Notes: generated from the letters alone by a model not told the origin. Shown: positions 17,099 to 25,724, numbered from the stretch's first letter. The stretch: 64,000 nt of DNA from Fulvivirga imtechensis AK7 (GCF_000331535.1 NZ_AMZN01000039.1:1-64000); one strand, 5' to 3'. Numbers and translations: made by a program.

Positions 17099-17674
17099 TC
17101 AATTTAAACGTGGGTCAGTTGGATAATTTGAATATATGTTATACCTGCCTCCCAATTGTTTTAACACTGCTCTCCAAAGATTTTCTCCATCTTCTTCGAA
17201 AACCAGGTCGGGAGTAGCATGGTTAGCCACAATCCATGAATCCGTTTTTAGCTCATCTTCCAGTTGTCCGGCACCCCATCCGGAATAGCCAATAAAAAAC
17301 CTGAAGTCCTCAGCTTTGATCTGTTTGGTGTCGATAAGGATCATCAACTGTTCAAAATTACCACCCCAATACAATCCCGGGCTCACTTCTACACCACCTT
17401 CCAAATAGTTCGCACGATGAATAAAATGCAGTGTATCCTGCTGAACCGGTCCGCCTATGTACACCGGTTCGTTGAAGCTGTTGACATCTTCCATGATTTC
17501 TTCAAGCGTAACAGCCGAAACCTTATTCAACACAAAGCCGAATGATCCTTCGCTGCTGTGTTCACAAAGCAACACAACTGTCCTTTCAAAATTCGGATCA
17601 GGAAGGAATGGTTCTGAAATGAGCAAACTCCCTTTTTCCGGCTTCTGATTATTGTTAAATTTAAAATAATCCAT
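17099..17674 (-). CDS. YqgE/AlgH family protein
   Basis: A 191-residue protein matching the UPF0301/YqgE/AlgH family from end to end: KGSLLISEPFLPDPNFERTV at the start, then HSSEGSFGFVLNK, YIGGPVQQDTLHFIH and GYSGWGAGQLEDEL. AlgH in Pseudomonas affects alginate production, but the molecular role of the family is unsettled. It starts one base after the miaE stop region (17674/17676) and so is co-transcribed with it. Confidence 0.92.
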   Translation of the reverse strand: MDYFKFNNNQKPEKGSLLISEPFLPDPNFERTVVLLCEHSSEGSFGFVLNKVSAVTLEEIMEDVNSFNEPVYIGGPVQQDTLHFIHRANYLEGGVEVSPGLYWGGNFEQLMILIDTKQIKAEDFRFFIGYSGWGAGQLEDELKTDSWIVANHATPDLVFEEDGENLWRAVLKQLGGRYNIYSNYPTDPRLN

Positions 17675-17675
17675 A

Positions 17676-18260
17676 TTAATGCAATGCGGGTTGAAGAGGT
17701 AAAGATGATAACACCTCAGCCTCTATTAAGTTTAATTCTTCCAGTCGTTTGTAAGTACTATCCCTATCAAAATAAATTAAAGCCATCTTGACAAAAATAT
17801 TACCATGCTTGGCCTCTGAGGCCCACAAGTTATGGTAAAAGCTTTTCAGCTCACCAGGTTCCAGCGCTTCGTATACCATTCTAAAGCGTTCTGCTCCGCG
17901 GCATTCTACGATGGAAGCCAATAGCAATCGGTCCATGAAGCGATCTTCGCGTCCTGACCGGCAGTGATCTATCAGTTGCTTTACATATATATCTTGTCCC
18001 ATTTCAGCAGGTAACTTCACCCCGCGCTTCTCCATAACGCTGTATACGGCCTTGAAATGTTCAAGTTCCTCGATCCCGGTTTCGATCAGCTCAGGAATGA
18101 TCTCCACCCGGTCAGGATATTTAGCTACAAAACTCATGGCCATGGCAGAAGCCTTTCGCTCACAATTTGCATGATCCTGAAGGAACGAATCAAAGTCGTT
18201 CATCACTGTATCAATCCAGGCTTGACTGCTTTTACATGCCAGTTCTATGCTTAACTTCAT
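17676..18260 (-). CDS. miaE: tRNA 2-methylthio-N6-isopentenyladenosine-37 hydroxylase MiaE
   Basis: A 194-residue ferritin-like diiron monooxygenase that hydroxylates the isopentenyl side chain of ms2i6A at tRNA position 37. Carboxylate and histidine ligands appear in the expected places: NCERKASAMAM, ETGIEELEHF, SIVECRGAERF and ASEAKHGNIF, giving the repeated E..E-x2-H pattern of the four-helix bundle. Length matches the family. It is the first gene of the miaE-yqgE pair. Confidence 0.92.
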   Translation of the reverse strand: MKLSIELACKSSQAWIDTVMNDFDSFLQDHANCERKASAMAMSFVAKYPDRVEIIPELIETGIEELEHFKAVYSVMEKRGVKLPAEMGQDIYVKQLIDHCRSGREDRFMDRLLLASIVECRGAERFRMVYEALEPGELKSFYHNLWASEAKHGNIFVKMALIYFDRDSTYKRLEELNLIEAEVLSSLPLQPALH

Positions 18261-18395
18261 ATTTTTTTCAGTATTTAGAAATTCGTATCAGTATCGAGAA
18301 ATCTCTTGCTCAAGACCAGCGACTCACGACCAGGTACTCATTACAATTTCGTTCAATCCTCAATTAAAAGGAAAAGATTTATTTATTAAAAATCC

Positions 18396-18428
18396 TTAGC
18401 CTAATAATGATCAAAGATTTTAAATTTG
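18396..18428 (+). promoter_or_regulatory. Candidate promoter of pdxH
   Basis: TAAATTTG (18421-18428) matches the -7 consensus TANNTTTG exactly. The upstream box is weak (TTAG at 18396-18399 with a 21-nt spacer), so this is a tentative call. The start codon follows 19 nt downstream. Confidence 0.4.
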
Positions 18429-18447
18429 ACCACAAAAATTAACAGCT

Positions 18448-19092
18448 ATGCAAAAGAGTCTCGCCAACATCAGACTGGAGTATGCCAGACATTCATTAAG
18501 TGAACAAGATGTACATCATGATCCCATTGATCAGTTTAAAACCTGGCTTGAAGAAGCCTTAGATGCCAAGGTAACAGAGCCAACAGCTATGAATCTGGCT
18601 ACCAGCAGCGCGGATGGCATCCCTGCCTCGAGAATAATGCTACTAAAAGAGGTTAACGAAAAGGGGTTTGTATTTTATTCCAACTATCAGAGCAGCAAGG
18701 GTAAGCAACTGGAAGCTAATCCCGTATGTGCACTTAACTTTTTCTGGCCGGAGCTGGAGAGGCAGGTACGGGTGCAGGGCACGGTAGAAAAGATCAGTAA
18801 AGAAGAATCGGAAAAATATTTCCAGACCCGCCCCAAAAGCAGCCAGATCGGTGCCTGGACCTCTCCTCAAAGTACTGTTATAGAAAGCAGAAAGATCCTC
18901 GAAGAACGTGAAGCAGTATTGGCTGAAAAGTATAAAGATCAGGAGGTATTGCCCAAGCCTGAGCAGTGGGGCGGCTACCTGGTGAGGCCTTTTGTAGTAG
19001 AATTCTGGCAAGGCAGGCCCAGCAGACTTCACGACAGGATCGTTTATACACTGAAGGATAACTCATGGAAGATCAACAGATTGGCGCCATAA
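18448..19092 (+). CDS. pdxH: Pyridoxamine 5'-phosphate oxidase
   Basis: A 214-residue FMN-dependent oxidase that turns pyridoxine or pyridoxamine 5'-phosphate into pyridoxal 5'-phosphate. The FMN and substrate motifs are seen: SRIMLLKEV, FYSNYQSSKGKQL, RQVRVQGTVEKI, SQIGAWTSPQS and the C-terminal WGGYLVRPFVVEFWQGRPSRLHDR split into the usual blocks, ending RLAP. Length and order are those of a complete enzyme. Its last 28 bases overlap the next gene, so translation of the two is probably linked. Confidence 0.97.
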   Translation: MQKSLANIRLEYARHSLSEQDVHHDPIDQFKTWLEEALDAKVTEPTAMNLATSSADGIPASRIMLLKEVNEKGFVFYSNYQSSKGKQLEANPVCALNFFWPELERQVRVQGTVEKISKEESEKYFQTRPKSSQIGAWTSPQSTVIESRKILEEREAVLAEKYKDQEVLPKPEQWGGYLVRPFVVEFWQGRPSRLHDRIVYTLKDNSWKINRLAP

Positions 19093-20345
19093 ACAACAAT
19101 CTTTATCTCACCAGATATGCTTATGGGGAACAGCTTATCACTGATCTCCCCCACCCTCAGCTCGACCTCATTGTTACTATTCCCTGCTATAACGAGCCGC
19201 AGTTGATCCGCAGTCTGCAATCTCTCAGGCAATGTATCACCGATGCCGTATATACGGAAGTAATCGTGGTGATCAACGAATCCATAGAGGCATCTCCAAC
19301 TGTTTCGGCCCAAAACAAGCGCACCTTTGAAGAAGCCACGGCATGGGCTGCACTTCATTCTACTGAGTATCTCAGGTTCTATATCCTTTACAAAAACGAT
19401 CTGCCCGGAAAGCATGCGGGTGTGGGCCTGGCCCGTAAAATAGCCATGGATGAAGCCGTCAGGCGCTTTGAATATTGGAAGAAGCCTGAAGGTGTGATCG
19501 TTTGTTTTGACGCTGACAGCATATGCGAAGTCGATTACTTGCAGGCTATCTATAATTTTTTCAGGAAGAACCCACACGCACCCGGCTGTTCAATATATTT
19601 CGAACACCCACTGGAGGGCGATTATGAAAAGGATATTTATGAGGCGATTATTGATTACGAACTCTTTCTCAGGTATTATGTGAATGCACTGCGATATGCC
19701 GGTTTTCCATATGCCTATGAAACCATTGGTTCGAGTATGGCGGTGAGAAGCGCTGCATACCAAAAGCAGGGTGGAATGAACAGACGCAAAGCTGGCGAAG
19801 ATTTTTACTTCCTGCACAAGATCATTCCGCTGGGCAATTTTGGTGAAATAAACAATACACGCGTGATCCCTTCACCAAGGCGGTCAGATCGTGTACCTTT
19901 CGGAACCGGCAAGGCAGTCAATGACTGGTTGGTCAGTCGGCAATTGCACACCTATGCACCTGAAATTTTCGAGGACCTGAAGCAATTCCTGGATACGGTC
20001 GCCAACCTGTATCAAGTAACCCCAAAGGCCTTTTTTGATCTGATGCAATCTCTTCCAGAGTCACTCAGAGGGTTTCTTCAAAGCAATGATATTGAGAATC
20101 ATGTAGAAAGGATCAATCGCCATTCAGCATCTCCTGAAACCTTTTCAAGACATTTTTTTCAATGGTTTGACGGTTTCAAAGTATTAAAGTATATCCATTT
20201 TGCTCGTGATCAATACTACGCTAACGTTCCTGTGGCAATAGCGGCAACACAACTATTCGAGAAACTGGGCCTCACCGTGCCAACTTCAAGCCGGGACCTC
20301 TTGCTGGCTTACCGCGAAAGAGATCGGAATCCCGCTCACCCATAA
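19065..20345 (+). CDS. GT-A glycosyltransferase, family 2-like
   Basis: A 426-residue cytoplasmic protein with a GT-A domain: the nucleotide-binding start LIVTIPCYNEPQLIRSLQSL, a metal-binding DAD in VIVCFDADSIC (about residues 146-150), and a G-E-D-F-type acceptor motif in RRKAGEDFYFLHKI. No membrane segments are present. The start overlaps pdxH by 28 bp; the next in-frame ATG lies far inside the conserved domain, so the overlapping start is the right one. The C-terminal 130 residues do not resemble a standard domain. The substrate is unknown. Confidence 0.75.
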   Translation: MEDQQIGAINNNLYLTRYAYGEQLITDLPHPQLDLIVTIPCYNEPQLIRSLQSLRQCITDAVYTEVIVVINESIEASPTVSAQNKRTFEEATAWAALHSTEYLRFYILYKNDLPGKHAGVGLARKIAMDEAVRRFEYWKKPEGVIVCFDADSICEVDYLQAIYNFFRKNPHAPGCSIYFEHPLEGDYEKDIYEAIIDYELFLRYYVNALRYAGFPYAYETIGSSMAVRSAAYQKQGGMNRRKAGEDFYFLHKIIPLGNFGEINNTRVIPSPRRSDRVPFGTGKAVNDWLVSRQLHTYAPEIFEDLKQFLDTVANLYQVTPKAFFDLMQSLPESLRGFLQSNDIENHVERINRHSASPETFSRHFFQWFDGFKVLKYIHFARDQYYANVPVAIAATQLFEKLGLTVPTSSRDLLLAYRERDRNPAHP

Positions 20346-20402
20346 TATGCAATTCCAATTCGTAATTCATAAATCGTAAATCAATGCGGTTACGTTAAGG
20401 GC

Positions 20403-20483
20403 TGTCATCCCGATGAAAGAGGGAACTTACTAAGAATATGTGGATAAAAGTCTTAGTAAGATACCTCCAAAGTCGGCATGACA
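20403..20483. repeat. 81-bp imperfect palindromic element
   Basis: Nested inverted segments fold the 81 bp onto itself: TGTCAT/ATGACA at the ends, CCGA/TCGG, GAGG/CCTC, and a perfect inner CTTACTAAGA/TCTTAGTAAG with a 15-nt loop. The word CTTAGTAAG recurs at 25560, 29303 (as CTTAGTAGG), 32880 and 38942. CGTAAATC repeats flank it (20371, 20577-20605). It lies between convergent genes and may act as a two-way terminator or be a scattered palindromic repeat. Confidence 0.65.
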
Positions 20484-20607
20484 AACCTTTTTATTGAAGT
20501 CAGTCCCTGGCTTGCATGGGATTGGATTCCTGAGGGCAAGCTCGGGACTGGCGAGATGACTGTACGCCTTATAGATTCGTAAATCGTAAATCAAAAATCG
20601 TAAATCA

Positions 20608-21297
20608 CTATGAGGTTACCAGCTTATACTGCCCCTTATTCGTCCTGGTAATCAGGTGCGTACCTACCTTTTGACAGATACTGGCTATGTATGCATCGAC
20701 AGACTTGCTGAATATATAGACGTCTGACCCCCATATGTTATTGAGCAGACTATTTTGTGTGATGACCTTTTTTGGATTTTGAGCAAAAAAATACAGCAAT
20801 TCAAATTCATCTTTTGGCAGAATAATTACCCTGTTCTTGTAGGAGATCATGTTTTTATCCCGCTCAAGCGAAAGATCTCCCAAATGGATCTTCTTTATCC
20901 TCTTGCTGATCACCAGGTCCTTTTTTAATACTGTAGATACCTTGTGCATCAAAGCCCTGAGTCCGGTAATTTTTTCTATGTAGTCATCACCCCCTGTTCC
21001 TAAAGCCAGCGACTGCAGACCTTTGTCCGACTTAGCGGTAAGAAAGAATATATAGGTCTTGTTAAAATCCGGGATCTCTCTTAACATCTTGCACACATCT
21101 ATCCCGTTAACCTCAGGCATCATGATATCCAGTATGATCAGGTCCGGTTGAAATTTCCTGGCGACCTCCAGAGATTTAGAGGCTTTGCGCTCTACCATTA
21201 CTTCATACCCTTCCTTTTTCAGGTTGTATTTCAGCAGGTCAAGTATGTCTTTATCATCGTCTATGATCAATATTTTATGAGATATTTCTCTACTCAT
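20608..21297 (-). CDS. OmpR-type response regulator
   Basis: A 229-residue regulator with a receiver domain (acidic pocket DDD at 13-15, phosphorylated D57 in LIILDIMMPE, Thr in FFLTAKS) and a C-terminal winged helix (about residues 130-229). The conserved Lys is present in DYIEKITG but the proline that usually follows is Ile. It overlaps the glycosyltransferase gene by 4 bases (ATGA), so it is the last gene of an operon with an LpxH-like hydrolase and a glycosyltransferase. No kinase is adjacent. It may control envelope genes made by the same operon, which is inference. Confidence 0.85.
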   Translation of the reverse strand: MSREISHKILIIDDDKDILDLLKYNLKKEGYEVMVERKASKSLEVARKFQPDLIILDIMMPEVNGIDVCKMLREIPDFNKTYIFFLTAKSDKGLQSLALGTGGDDYIEKITGLRALMHKVSTVLKKDLVISKRIKKIHLGDLSLERDKNMISYKNRVIILPKDEFELLYFFAQNPKKVITQNSLLNNIWGSDVYIFSKSVDAYIASICQKVGTHLITRTNKGQYKLVTS

Positions 21298-22289
21298 TTT
21301 CCCACCTCCGTTTCTATAACACCAGCCACAATTTTTTCCAATTCGTCAGGATAGTTTACCTGGATCGCTTCTCCGTCTTTCACCCAATTCTTTATCTTTT
21401 CAATGGATGAGCCTTTTAGTTTTTTTACTACCGGAATGCCCATTTCCTGAAGAGCAGCGGCATTGCAATGTTGCTCATACTGACCACGCATCGGTATCAC
21501 CATAAGCTTTTTCCCTAAAAACAAAGCCTCGGCAGGTGTTTCAAAGCCAGCACCACACAGCACCCCTTCCGAGGAAACCATGCTCTTCACGAAAGCCTGG
21601 TTGCTGACCGGAGATAAATTGATATTTCCGATTTCATAGGCTTTCTGACTATGTTTGGAGAATACCTCCCATTTCACACTCCTCACCTGGCTCAGTATTT
21701 CAATAATTCTATGGTCGCTATAGGCCGGTAAATAGACGGTGTAATGCCCGTGGTTTTGCACATCCATACTCCTGATAGCCTTCCTGATCACCGGGGTGTG
21801 GATGTTGCTGTCAAAGGCATTGAAATGGAAACCATAGTGCTTAGAAGCTGGGGCATAGTTTTTCAATATCATTTTACCCACTACATCTTTTGACTTAGGT
21901 TTTGGGCATTTATCTGACAACAAAGCGCTTTGGTGGCTAAGCGCCACACACTTTTTCCCGTTTAACTTTGCAGACCAGGCGGTAATGGGTTCGAAGTCGT
22001 TGATGATCAGATCGTAATTATCGATGGGAAAGTCCCGGACCTCTCTGTAGAGCGTTGTTGAAGAATTGTTGGTAAAGGTTTTTAAAAAATTGATCCCTCC
22101 ATTTTTTCCGAAATAAAAGCTCAGACCCTTTGACTTGTACCTTACGGTTTGTGGCAAGGCTATATCTACTTGCGCTCCACTCACCAGGTAGTCCACCTGT
22201 CCATATTTTTCGAGTTCCGGGGCTACATCCATAGCCCTGCTGATATGACCATTGCCGGTACCCTGGATGGCATATAAAATACGTGTCAT
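21294..22289 (-). CDS. GT-B glycosyltransferase (MurG/GT28-like)
   Basis: A 331-residue protein beginning with the donor-fold strand and loop ILYAIQGTGNGHISRA, typical of GT-B enzymes related to MurG and diacylglycerol glucosyltransferases, and a C-terminal nucleotide-sugar site around GVLCGAGFETPAEALFLGKKL and PMRGQYEQHCNAAAL. This belongs to the glycosyltransferase family often found as a single gene in Bacteroidota. It overlaps both neighbours by 4 bases (ATGA each), giving tight coupling with the LpxH-like hydrolase. A lipid acceptor is likely but not shown. Confidence 0.78.
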   Translation of the reverse strand: MTRILYAIQGTGNGHISRAMDVAPELEKYGQVDYLVSGAQVDIALPQTVRYKSKGLSFYFGKNGGINFLKTFTNNSSTTLYREVRDFPIDNYDLIINDFEPITAWSAKLNGKKCVALSHQSALLSDKCPKPKSKDVVGKMILKNYAPASKHYGFHFNAFDSNIHTPVIRKAIRSMDVQNHGHYTVYLPAYSDHRIIEILSQVRSVKWEVFSKHSQKAYEIGNINLSPVSNQAFVKSMVSSEGVLCGAGFETPAEALFLGKKLMVIPMRGQYEQHCNAAALQEMGIPVVKKLKGSSIEKIKNWVKDGEAIQVNYPDELEKIVAGVIETEVGK

Positions 22290-23134
22290 TTTACCATTAA
22301 AAATTCGTTGATCATGTCTTTAAAAATATCTTCATTATTGAGAGAGGCTTTTCCCCGTTTGCTCAGTTTTACCGTTTTTGCTACCATATCAGTAGAAAAG
22401 TTGTAAATGTTCCACTCTTTATTGCTATACTCCAGCGCAGTGAGGTTTTCAACCCAGTCACCGGAATTTAAGTACACCACCTCCCCTTTCTCTGTTCGAA
22501 TAGTTCGTATGTCAGGGTGATGTATGTGTCCGCACAATACATAATCATATCCATTGCTAATGGCTATGTCTGCGGCAGTGGTTTCAAAATCATTGATGAA
22601 CTTCACAGCGGATTTTACACTGTCTTTTATTCTTTTAGATAAGGATATTTTCCCTCTGCCAAGGGTTTTTAATATAAAATTGGCGAATGTATTGACGAGT
22701 ATTAAGGTATCATAGCCGATGGCGCCGAGCCTGGCCAGCCATTTGGAATACTGCATGGTAACATCAAAAACGTCACCATGAAAGATCCAGGCTTTTTTGC
22801 CATCCAGTTCCAGTACGATCTTATTTTCAATAGAAAAGCCCCCCAGTTTAAAACCAACAAACTTGCGCAGCATTTCATCATGATTACCAGTGATATACAC
22901 CACCTCTGTTCCTTTGCTCAGCATACTGGTAATGTATTTGATGATCTGCATATGGGCATTAGGCCAATAGCGTTTGCTAAACTGCCAGATGTCTATAATG
23001 TCGCCATTAAGAATGATCTTTTTTGGCCTGATTGTTTTGAGGTAGCGGAGCAGGTCTTCGGCATGACAGCCGTAGGTGCCCAGGTGTACATCTGATATTA
23101 CTACTACATCTACGGGGCGTTTATATTCCTTCAT
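22286..23134 (-). CDS. LpxH-like metallophosphoesterase
   Basis: A 282-residue calcineurin-type phosphoesterase of the UDP-2,3-diacylglucosamine hydrolase group. The metal-binding motifs are all seen: ISDVHLG, LNGDIIDIWQ, ITGNHDEM, FHGDVFD and CGHIHHP. LpxH removes UMP from UDP-diacylglucosamine to make lipid X in lipid A synthesis; relatives in Bacteroidota may act on other substrates, so I leave the symbol empty. It is the first gene of a three-gene overlapping operon and is preceded by a promoter (23218-23246) and a terminator-like leader hairpin (23148-23200). Confidence 0.82.
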   Translation of the reverse strand: MKEYKRPVDVVVISDVHLGTYGCHAEDLLRYLKTIRPKKIILNGDIIDIWQFSKRYWPNAHMQIIKYITSMLSKGTEVVYITGNHDEMLRKFVGFKLGGFSIENKIVLELDGKKAWIFHGDVFDVTMQYSKWLARLGAIGYDTLILVNTFANFILKTLGRGKISLSKRIKDSVKSAVKFINDFETTAADIAISNGYDYVLCGHIHHPDIRTIRTEKGEVVYLNSGDWVENLTALEYSNKEWNIYNFSTDMVAKTVKLSKRGKASLNNEDIFKDMINEFLMVK

Positions 23135-23147
23135 GAAAAGTAAAGTG

Positions 23148-23200
23148 AAAAAAGATACCCTAAAAAGTTTTATTTCAACCTAAACCCATAGGGTATCTTT
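23148..23200 (-). promoter_or_regulatory. Leader hairpin / possible attenuator before the LpxH-like operon
   Basis: Perfect 12-bp arms, AAAGATACCCTA (23151-23162) and TAGGGTATCTTT (23189-23200), enclose a 26-nt loop. Read on the minus strand the second arm runs into six T, the form of an intrinsic terminator. It lies inside the leader predicted from the promoter at 23218-23246 and ends only 13 nt before the ATG at 23134, so it could stop transcription early or block ribosome access. Confidence 0.6.
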
Positions 23201-23217
23201 ATAAAACCCATACGATA

Positions 23218-23246
23218 CAAATGTAGGTAGTGACTATTACTCTAAA
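23218..23246 (-). promoter_or_regulatory. Promoter of the LpxH-like operon
   Basis: On the minus strand TTTA (23243-23246), a 17-nt spacer and TACATTTG (23218-23225) give an exact -7 box and a one-mismatch -33 box. Transcription would begin near 23211, about 10 nt before the leader hairpin. Confidence 0.65.
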
Positions 23247-23293
23247 TTGTCCCCGGGGTTAAGCTACCATTACGAATAATCACACTTATATTA

Positions 23294-23323
23294 TTTCAAT
23301 ATGAAATGTGTTAACTAATTTTG
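23294..23323 (+). promoter_or_regulatory. Promoter of the class V aminotransferase gene
   Basis: TTTC (23294-23297), an 18-nt spacer and TAATTTTG (23316-23323) match the Bacteroidota consensus with one mismatch in the upstream box. The start codon at 23351 is 27 nt downstream. Confidence 0.6.
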
Positions 23324-23350
23324 GCGTCAGTTTAAAGCATCACACTGATT

Positions 23351-24430
23351 ATGAGAAAATTCTACTTCACTCCTGGTCCTTCGCAACTATACTTTACTGT
23401 TGAAGAACATATAAAGACAGCTTTAAAAGAGAGCGTACCATCCTTATCTCATCGTGGTAGAGCGTATGAAAATATACATGCTGCTGCTGTTGAGGGTGTA
23501 CGCCAGCTACTGCAACTACCGGCAGACTACCATGTCTTTTTTACTTCATCTGCAACAGAGGTCTGGGAAAGGATCATACAGAACCTGGTCCGTACTGAAT
23601 CTTTTCATTTTGTAAATGGGGCTTTTTCCAAACGTTTTCATGAAATCGCGCAAAACTATAACATCAATGCGCTGTCCAATGAAGTGAAAGAAGGGCTGGT
23701 GGTGGATGTGGAAAAGCTGCTCATCCCCGAAACGACAGAGCTGATTGCGATTACCCAGAATGAAACCAGTACAGGCGCAGCCCAGCCTGTCGAGGATATT
23801 TATACTATAAGAAAGGCGTTTCCAAATCAGTTGATTGCGGTAGATGTGGTATCGTCCACTCCTTATATCAACATTGACTATTCGCTGGTAGACACCGCTT
23901 ACTTTTCCGTACAAAAGTGCTTCGGTTTGCCGGCTGGTCTGGGGGTATGGGTGGTCAACAACAGGTGCTTTGAAAAGGCGGAGAAACTGATGAATGAAGG
24001 GCTGGTTATAGGGTCTTACCACAGCCTTCCGGCTTTAATGGAAAAAGCTGCAAAAAATCAAACTCCTGAGACACCAAATGTATTGGGAGTATATTTATTA
24101 GGTAAAGTAGCCGAAGATATGCTAAAAAAAGGCATAGATCAGATCAGACGTGAAACAGAGTATAAAGCAGCAGTACTGTACCAGGCCTTTGATCAGTCAC
24201 CCGTGCTATCGGCTTTTGTCTCCAACCGGGAACACCAATCTAAGACCACGCTTGTAGCAAAAAGTACTAACCCAAGCGCTGGCATTATTTCAAAACTTTC
24301 AGAAAAAGGACTTGTTATTGGCAGTGGATACAGCAAATTTAAGGAGCAGCATATCCGGATTGCCAACTTCCCCACCCACTCCAAAGAGCAGGTGGAAATG
24401 CTGGCTGATGAATTAATTAAAATTGAATAA
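23351..24430 (+). CDS. Class V PLP-dependent aminotransferase
   Basis: A 359-residue fold-type I enzyme. The start KFYFTPGPSQL is typical of the alanine/serine-glyoxylate and phosphoserine aminotransferase group; the PLP-binding lysine is K189 in SVQKCFGLPAG, and the active-site aspartate lies in IAVDVVSS. It is closer in pattern to alanine-glyoxylate-type enzymes than to canonical SerC, so a role in serine/glycine metabolism is likely but the substrate is uncertain. It is a single gene with its own promoter, divergent from the LpxH-like operon. Confidence 0.82.
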   Translation: MRKFYFTPGPSQLYFTVEEHIKTALKESVPSLSHRGRAYENIHAAAVEGVRQLLQLPADYHVFFTSSATEVWERIIQNLVRTESFHFVNGAFSKRFHEIAQNYNINALSNEVKEGLVVDVEKLLIPETTELIAITQNETSTGAAQPVEDIYTIRKAFPNQLIAVDVVSSTPYINIDYSLVDTAYFSVQKCFGLPAGLGVWVVNNRCFEKAEKLMNEGLVIGSYHSLPALMEKAAKNQTPETPNVLGVYLLGKVAEDMLKKGIDQIRRETEYKAAVLYQAFDQSPVLSAFVSNREHQSKTTLVAKSTNPSAGIISKLSEKGLVIGSGYSKFKEQHIRIANFPTHSKEQVEMLADELIKIE

Positions 24431-24450
24431 GAAATTAAGTGGTAATATTA

Positions 24451-24480
24451 TTTTTATAGTATTACTTTGGCCTAATTTTG
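24451..24480 (+). promoter_or_regulatory. Promoter of the universal stress protein gene
   Basis: A T-run (24451-24455) ending 17 nt before TAATTTTG (24473-24480) gives TTTT-N17-TANNTTTG, one mismatch from consensus. The start codon at 24500 follows 19 nt downstream. Confidence 0.6.
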
Positions 24481-24499
24481 CAGGCGCAATCGTAAACCT

Positions 24500-25420
24500 A
24501 TGGAACCATTTAAGAATTTATTAGTAGGACTTGACACTTCAGAACTAGACCCCACCCTGGTTAAATATGCTTCATTTCTGGTTGACCATACCTCTGCCGA
24601 AAAAGTGACATTTGTTAACATTATCCGCAACCTGAATATCCCCAAGGAGGTAAAAAAGGAATTTCCGGATATTATAGAAAATGCCATTAGTGAGCGTAAA
24701 AACAAGATCAAGGAGGTGGTGAGAGCCAACTTTCAGCCTAAGAAGAAGGTAAAGGTCACTTATCTGGTCAAAAAAGGGCAGCCACCCATGCTATTGGAGC
24801 TGGCTGAGAAGGCTAAAACCGACCTGATCATTATAGGTCAGAAAAAAACGCTGCCTGGCACAGGGGTAACAACAGTACGTCTGGCAAGAAGGGCCAGTTG
24901 CAACCTGCTGATCGTTCCTGAAAATGCCGAACCAAAAGTCGATAAATTCCTGGTTCCCATTGACTTCTCCAACTACTCCAAGCTGGCGCTTGAGCAAACA
25001 ATCGATTTTGCAGTACGAACCGGTGGTAAAGGAGAGATTATATGTCAAAACGTTTACAGTGTTCCTACGGGCTATCACTACACAGGAAAGTCATTCGAAG
25101 ACTTTGCTGAAATAATGAAGAAGAATGCTAAGGAAGCGTTTGATAAATTCTTCAAAAAGATCAATCCCCGTGGTATAAAAATTACCGATGTCTACTCTTT
25201 AGATACCAATGACAATCTGGCAAGCGATATCTATGACCTTGCGGCAGAGGTCAAGCCGGATGTCATTATTATCGGGGCCAAAGGAAGAACTGCCGCGGCC
25301 GCCTTATTCCTGGGTAGCCTTGCAGAAAAGATGGTTCATGACAACATGAAAGACCCACTGCTCATCGTAAGGTTTAAAGGGAAAAATGCCGGCTTGATAG
25401 AAACACTTAGAGAAATTTGA
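24500..25420 (+). CDS. Tandem universal stress protein
   Basis: A 306-residue protein made of two Usp domains (about residues 1-145 and 150-306). The second carries a complete ATP-binding motif G-2x-G-9x-GS in IIGAKGRTAAAALFLGS; the first has IIGQKKTLPGTGVTT, with the motif degraded, so only the C-terminal domain is likely to bind nucleotide. Such proteins act in the cytoplasm during stress or energy limitation; the specific role is unknown. It has its own promoter and no operon partner. Confidence 0.88.
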   Translation: MEPFKNLLVGLDTSELDPTLVKYASFLVDHTSAEKVTFVNIIRNLNIPKEVKKEFPDIIENAISERKNKIKEVVRANFQPKKKVKVTYLVKKGQPPMLLELAEKAKTDLIIIGQKKTLPGTGVTTVRLARRASCNLLIVPENAEPKVDKFLVPIDFSNYSKLALEQTIDFAVRTGGKGEIICQNVYSVPTGYHYTGKSFEDFAEIMKKNAKEAFDKFFKKINPRGIKITDVYSLDTNDNLASDIYDLAAEVKPDVIIIGAKGRTAAAALFLGSLAEKMVHDNMKDPLLIVRFKGKNAGLIETLREI

Positions 25421-25493
25421 AATCCTTCCCGGGTTATCAACGCATGCTAAATTGTTGCAGCTTGGCAAAGGGTTAAAACGGCAGTCAACACGT

Positions 25494-25699
25494 CCAGGTA
25501 ATTCTATAGAATGCTTGAATATGGCGGAAGGCTTTCGGGTTATAAATAGTACCCGTGAACTTAGTAAGATTCTTCGTGCCTTCCCGAGGCAAGTTAGGCA
25601 AGTTCGGGACAGACAGAAGGACCTTAAAAAGAGGTTTTTAGGTTATTTTTTGGATACCGAATACAATTTAATCGGTTCTACTATATCGAACTCACCTTA
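25494..25699. repeat. MITE-like element, family 1 (degenerate copy)
   Basis: This 206-bp stretch aligns with the 252-bp element at 38828-39079. The left end (GGTAATTCTATAGAATGCTT) is worn, an inner part is missing, and from 25541 to the right end TATATCGAACTCACCTTA the two copies are nearly the same, including TTAGTAAGATTCTTCGTGCC and AATTTAATCGGTTCT. The 82-residue open frame running through it is not a gene. The element ends only 26 bp before xseA and may supply part of its promoter. Confidence 0.75.
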
Positions 25700-25724
25700 A
25701 TTAGATAATTTTGATGTTCTTAAT

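Noticed and set aside
25452-25700. 82-residue ORF upstream of xseA
   Set aside because: It lies in the degenerate MITE-like element; the frame is not kept in the copy at 38828.
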